Origin: JACDAN01 sp036554945
GTDB lineage: Bacteria; Actinomycetota; Thermoleophilia; Gaiellales; Gaiellaceae
Direction: 5' to 3'
NCBI GenBank assembly: GCA_036554945.1
Contig: DATBMH010000074.1
Location: 1-16,207, forward strand
DNA length: 16,207 bases
A model generated the notes under the pieces. It worked only from the letters and a program-made list of their open reading frames with translations. It did no database searches and was not told the DNA's origin. Position numbers and translations under genes: made by a program. Of the stretch, positions 13,719-16,207 are shown one piece after another. How positions within the stretch are numbered: the first letter of the stretch is position 1; every line of letters begins with the position of its first letter.

Positions 13719-14764
13719 CGGATCGTCAGCGGCGTGCCGACCGGCAGGATCGCCGCGAGGCGGACCATGTCGCCGTTCCGCAGCCGGATGCACCCGTGGG
13801 AGACGCGTCCGGGGAGGACCCCGGGCTGGTTCGTCCCGTGGATGCCGATGAACCCACCGCCCGGCCAGTCGGTCAGCACCGGCGAGCGAGCGCTCGTCCC
13901 GAACGCGAACGGCCCGTAGAACGGGTCGTTGAACCCGTAGAGGAGGTTGCGCACGTAGAACTCGCCCGCGGGTGTCGGCGTCCCGGGCGCCCCGACCCCG
14001 ACCCTCGCGCGGAAGACGGCCCTTCCGGAGCGGTAGAGGGCCAGGGTCAGCGCGCGGCGGTCGACGAGCAGGTGCGTGCGGACGGTCCTCCAGTTGCCGA
14101 GCGCCTTTCGCGGGACCCATCCGGTCGTGTTGTTGGGGAGGATCGGCAGCCGGACGCGGATCCAGACGCCGTGTCGCGTCCGCCTCCCCTCCAGGGCGAG
14201 CACGAGGTTCGTCGTCGCCTCGGGCGTCAGCCGCTGGAGCCGGACGACCGGCTCTGCTGCGGGGTCGGGGGCGGCCCGGGCGACGGCGCGCCGGATGACG
14301 AACGCCCACCGGTAGATCGCGGTGTCGCCGCTGCTGAGCGTGAACGCGCGGGCCTTCGCCCGCACGACCTCGACGAGAAGCTTGCGCGTCGCCGGCGGCA
14401 CGGTCGAGTCGTCGGACTGCGCCGTGAAGATGATCGCGAACCTGCCGCCGGCCTGCGACGGCTTGGGCGTCCAGCTGACGGCCGACGCTGCGGGGTTGCC
14501 CGGGGTCGTGCGGAATGTGGCTCCTGCCGGGATCCCGGCAGCGGCGATCGTGATCGTCGAGCTCGGGGTTGCGTGCGTGCGCGCCACGAGGGCGATGCGG
14601 AGCGCCTTGCCCGCCACGACCCTGAAGCGCGCGCCGTCGGCGGGAGTCGGCTCCACCCACGCAGGCCCCGGGACGAGCGCCTGCGCGGCCGACGGAGCGA
14701 GCGTCACCGAGGCAAGAGCAACCACACCGCAGAGCCAACCCCGTATCCGACGCGTCGCCAGCAT
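13715..14764 (-). CDS. L,D-transpeptidase (YkuD) with Ig-like and SH3-like domains, copy 1
   Basis: A 349-residue secreted cell-wall enzyme that forms 3-3 peptidoglycan cross-links or attaches proteins to peptide stems. Signal peptide about 1-30 (basic MLATRRIRGW, then Leu/Ala core, AQAL cleavage zone). Residues ~35-134 resemble an Ig-like domain (PTPADGARF, SWTPKPSQAGGRF). Residues ~150-222 resemble an SH3-like domain (WIRVRLPILPNNTTGWVPRKAL). The catalytic domain (~229-349) has IGIHGTNQPGVLPGRVSHGC (306-325) with His309 and catalytic Cys325 in SHGCIR. Copy 2 lies upstream on the same strand with a 28-bp gap. No Shine-Dalgarno is visible, so read-through from copy 2 is likely. The stop is shared with glutaredoxin as CTAG. 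Confidence 0.93.
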   Translation of the reverse strand: MLATRRIRGWLCGVVALASVTLAPSAAQALVPGPAWVEPTPADGARFRVVAGKALRIALVARTHATPSSTITIAAAGIPAGATFRTTPGNPAASAVSWTPKPSQAGGRFAIIFTAQSDDSTVPPATRKLLVEVVRAKARAFTLSSGDTAIYRWAFVIRRAVARAAPDPAAEPVVRLQRLTPEATTNLVLALEGRRTRHGVWIRVRLPILPNNTTGWVPRKALGNWRTVRTHLLVDRRALTLALYRSGRAVFRARVGVGAPGTPTPAGEFYVRNLLYGFNDPFYGPFAFGTSARSPVLTDWPGGGFIGIHGTNQPGVLPGRVSHGCIRLRNGDMVRLAAILPVGTPLTIR

Positions 14765-14792
14765 GGGCGGGCGCCGCAGCTGTGGAAAAGTC

Positions 14793-15878
14793 TTACAGGA
14801 CCGTCAACGGGGTGCCAACAGGCATCAACTTCGCAAGGCGAAGAATGTGGCCGTTCTTCATCCGGATGCACCCGTGCGAGACGCGCCCGGGCAGGAGGGA
14901 CGGCTGGTTCGTCCCGTGCAGCCCGATGAAGCCGCCTCCCGGCCAGTCCGTGAGCACCGCCGAGCGGGCGCTCGTCCCGAACGCGATCGGGCCGTAGACC
15001 GGGTTGCCGAAGCCGTAGAGCTGGTTGCGGATGTAGAACTCGCCGCGCGGCGTCGGCCAGCTCGACTGCCCCACGCCGACCGGCGCCCGGAAGACCACCT
15101 TGCCGCGCCGGTAGAGGGTCGCGCTGAGCCGCCGGCGGTCGACGACGAGGCGCGTGCGCACCTCCTTCCAGTCGCTCAGCAGCTTCCGCGGCACCCAGCC
15201 GGTGCGCCCGTTCGGAAGCGTGGCGAGCCGGACGCGGATCCAGACGCCGCGCTTGGTCCGGCGGCCGTCCAGCGTCAGGACGAGGTTCGTCGTCCCTTCG
15301 GGCGTCCAGCGGCTGAGGCTTCTGACGACCGCGGCTGTGCGTCGCGGCGCGCTCCGGGCCACGCCGGCCCGGAGGACGAACGCGTAGCGGTAGAGATGCC
15401 GACGCTCGCTGCTGAGGACGAAGCGCTCGGGCTTCTTTCTCGGTTTCGGCTTCGCCGTTGCGCGCACGGCCAGGGTCACGTGGCGCGTGGCCGCCGGGAC
15501 GCCGGGGGCGCTCGGCTGCGCGGTGAAGGTGACGGAGAAGCTGCGGCCGGACGTGGAGCGCGAGGGCCGCCAGGTCAGCGACGCTGTCGCCGGGTTCCCG
15601 TCCCGGTGATGGAGCGCGGCGCCCGCCGGGAGGCCGGAGGCGCGGATGGCGACCGAGACGACCGGCGCACCCGGCGCCGTCGCCGCGAGGCTCACGCTCA
15701 GCTGCCGGCCGGGGACGGCCTGGATGCGAGCCCGCTCGGCCGGTGTCGGCGCGGCCCAGGTCGCGCCGGGGACCGCGGAGGGACGCGCGCCCGACCAGGG
15801 CGCGGCGAGCGAGGCCGCAGGCAGCGCGAGACAGAGCGCTGCCGCGCCGGCGACGAGGGCGCGGAAGCTCGGCCGCAT
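14793..15878 (-). CDS. L,D-transpeptidase (YkuD) with Ig-like and SH3-like domains, copy 2
   Basis: A 361-residue paralogue with the same plan as copy 1. Signal peptide MRPSFRALVAGAAALCLALP and on to about residue 27. Ig-like part about 38-140 (PTPAERARI, LTWRPSRSTSGRSFSV). A basic linker TAKPKPRKKPER (141-152) is absent from copy 1. SH3-like part ~162-232 (GVWIRVRLATLPNGRTGWVP). Catalytic domain ~240-361 with HGTNQPSLLPGRVSHGCIR, His321 and Cys337. ATG at 15878 is chosen because a classic signal peptide begins there; the longer frame from 15986 would overlap copy 3 and add His/Arg/Pro-rich sequence. TAGAGT lies 10 nt upstream, a possible but poorly spaced -10. Gap to copy 3 is 29 bp. Confidence 0.92.
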   Translation of the reverse strand: MRPSFRALVAGAAALCLALPAASLAAPWSGARPSAVPGATWAAPTPAERARIQAVPGRQLSVSLAATAPGAPVVSVAIRASGLPAGAALHHRDGNPATASLTWRPSRSTSGRSFSVTFTAQPSAPGVPAATRHVTLAVRATAKPKPRKKPERFVLSSERRHLYRYAFVLRAGVARSAPRRTAAVVRSLSRWTPEGTTNLVLTLDGRRTKRGVWIRVRLATLPNGRTGWVPRKLLSDWKEVRTRLVVDRRRLSATLYRRGKVVFRAPVGVGQSSWPTPRGEFYIRNQLYGFGNPVYGPIAFGTSARSAVLTDWPGGGFIGLHGTNQPSLLPGRVSHGCIRMKNGHILRLAKLMPVGTPLTVL

Positions 15879-15907
15879 GAGAGGCGGAACTCTAGAGCAG
15901 ATCCCGG

Positions 15908-16207
15908 CTAGCGGACGGTCACCGGCGTGCCGACGCGCATGAGCCGGTCGAGGCGCTCGATGTCCCAGTTCCGGATGCGGATGCACCCGTGGGACACGCG
16001 TCCCGGCAGGATCCCCGGCTGGTTCGTGCCGTGGATGCCGATGAAGCCGCCGCCCGGCCAGTCGGTCAGCACCGCCGAGCGGGCGTTCGTCCCGAAGGCG
16101 AGCGAGCCGTAGATCGGATCGGTGAAGCCGGTCAGCCGCTCGCGCACGTAGAACCGGCCCGACGGGGTCGGCCAGTGCGGCTCCCCCACGCCGATCACCG
16201 ACCGGTA
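15908..16207 (-). CDS. L,D-transpeptidase (YkuD), copy 3, N-terminus beyond the window
   Basis: The last 99 residues of a third tandem copy; the frame is open to the window end and starts mid-domain (Y-R-S-V-I-G-V-G-E), matching LYRSGRAVFRARVGVG of copy 1. It contains LTDWPGGGFIGIHGTNQPGI and GRVSHGCIRIRN with the catalytic Cys, so the part seen is intact. The GTG at 16198 is internal, not the start. Compared with the other copies, RFYVRERLTGFTDPIYGS replaces the E-F-Y-x-R-N-x-L-Y-G-F block and MRVGTPVTVR ends the protein. It may have the same Ig-like/SH3-like N-terminus, but this is not visible. Confidence 0.9.
   Translation of the reverse strand, partial: YRSVIGVGEPHWPTPSGRFYVRERLTGFTDPIYGSLAFGTNARSAVLTDWPGGGFIGIHGTNQPGILPGRVSHGCIRIRNWDIERLDRLMRVGTPVTVR

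Noticed and set aside
12258..14738. 826-codon minus-strand frame ending as the GNAT gene
   Set aside because: Only its last 140 codons have GNAT homology. The GTG at 12680 coupled to the recO stop is the real start.
12710..14929. Long plus-strand frame across recO, glutaredoxin and transpeptidase
   Set aside because: Crosses several confident genes and consists of Arg/Ala/Asp-rich filler.
15879..15986. Upstream ATG for transpeptidase copy 2
   Set aside because: Adds a His/Arg/Pro-rich leader overlapping copy 3 and would bury the signal peptide.
16196..16198. GTG as start of a short transpeptidase copy 3
   Set aside because: Lies mid-domain; alignment with copies 1 and 2 continues past it to the window edge, so the gene is simply cut off.

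Overview
This is a GC-rich, densely packed chromosomal window with no tRNA, rRNA, CRISPR or transposase that I can see. A two-subunit glycyl-tRNA synthetase, RecO, a mycoredoxin-like glutaredoxin, pyruvate phosphate dikinase (PPDK) with its regulatory kinase, and many GTG starts suggest a high-GC actinobacterial lineage. My guess is Thermoleophilia (Solirubrobacterales or Gaiellales). That placement is inference from gene content and composition, not from a marker gene.

Layout from left to right. On the minus strand, 1-2081 is the first ~693 codons of PPDK; its C-terminus lies outside the window. On the plus strand, 2121-4930 is an island: a peptidase E-like S51 protease, two similar SAM methyltransferases and a GNAT acetyltransferase, in two translationally coupled pairs. 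The minus strand resumes at 5081 with a 59-residue Trp-rich membrane protein coupled to ppsR (5257-6075), then htrA (6161-7216), glyS (7307-9166), glyQ (9147-10010), an unknown anchored protein (10067-10837), a DHA2-type MFS transporter (10834-12261), a second GNAT (12258-12680) and recO (12677-13417). A small glutaredoxin (13461-13718, plus strand) lies back to back with recO. The right end carries three consecutive minus-strand L,D-transpeptidases; the third runs off the window.

How it fits together. The backbone recO - glyQ - glyS - ppsR - ppdK follows an order I remember from several Gram-positive genomes. Here it is interrupted by GNAT-MFS-unknown (between recO and glyQ), by htrA (between glyS and ppsR) and by the plus-strand island plus the small membrane gene (between ppsR and ppdK). 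PpsR should switch PPDK on and off by phosphorylating the Thr two residues before the catalytic His; both residues are visible in PPDK. The L,D-transpeptidases are secreted cell-wall cross-linking enzymes sharing an Ig-like / SH3-like / YkuD architecture.

Expression signals. Six gene junctions use the same GTGA overlap (start GTG inside stop TGA). Several genes lack a Shine-Dalgarno sequence and instead have a TANNNT-like -10 box 6-9 nt before the start codon, as expected of leaderless transcripts. A perfect 7-bp-arm palindrome covers the putative -10 of ppsR. There is also a 14-bp-arm hairpin after htrA, a 13-bp inverted repeat with a 42-nt spacer between the convergent acetyltransferase and small membrane genes, and a set of 11-bp-phased repeats in front of htrA. 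I see no clearly novel defence or mobile system. The most interesting items are the small membrane gene coupled to ppsR, the palindrome at the ppsR start and the tandem L,D-transpeptidase array.
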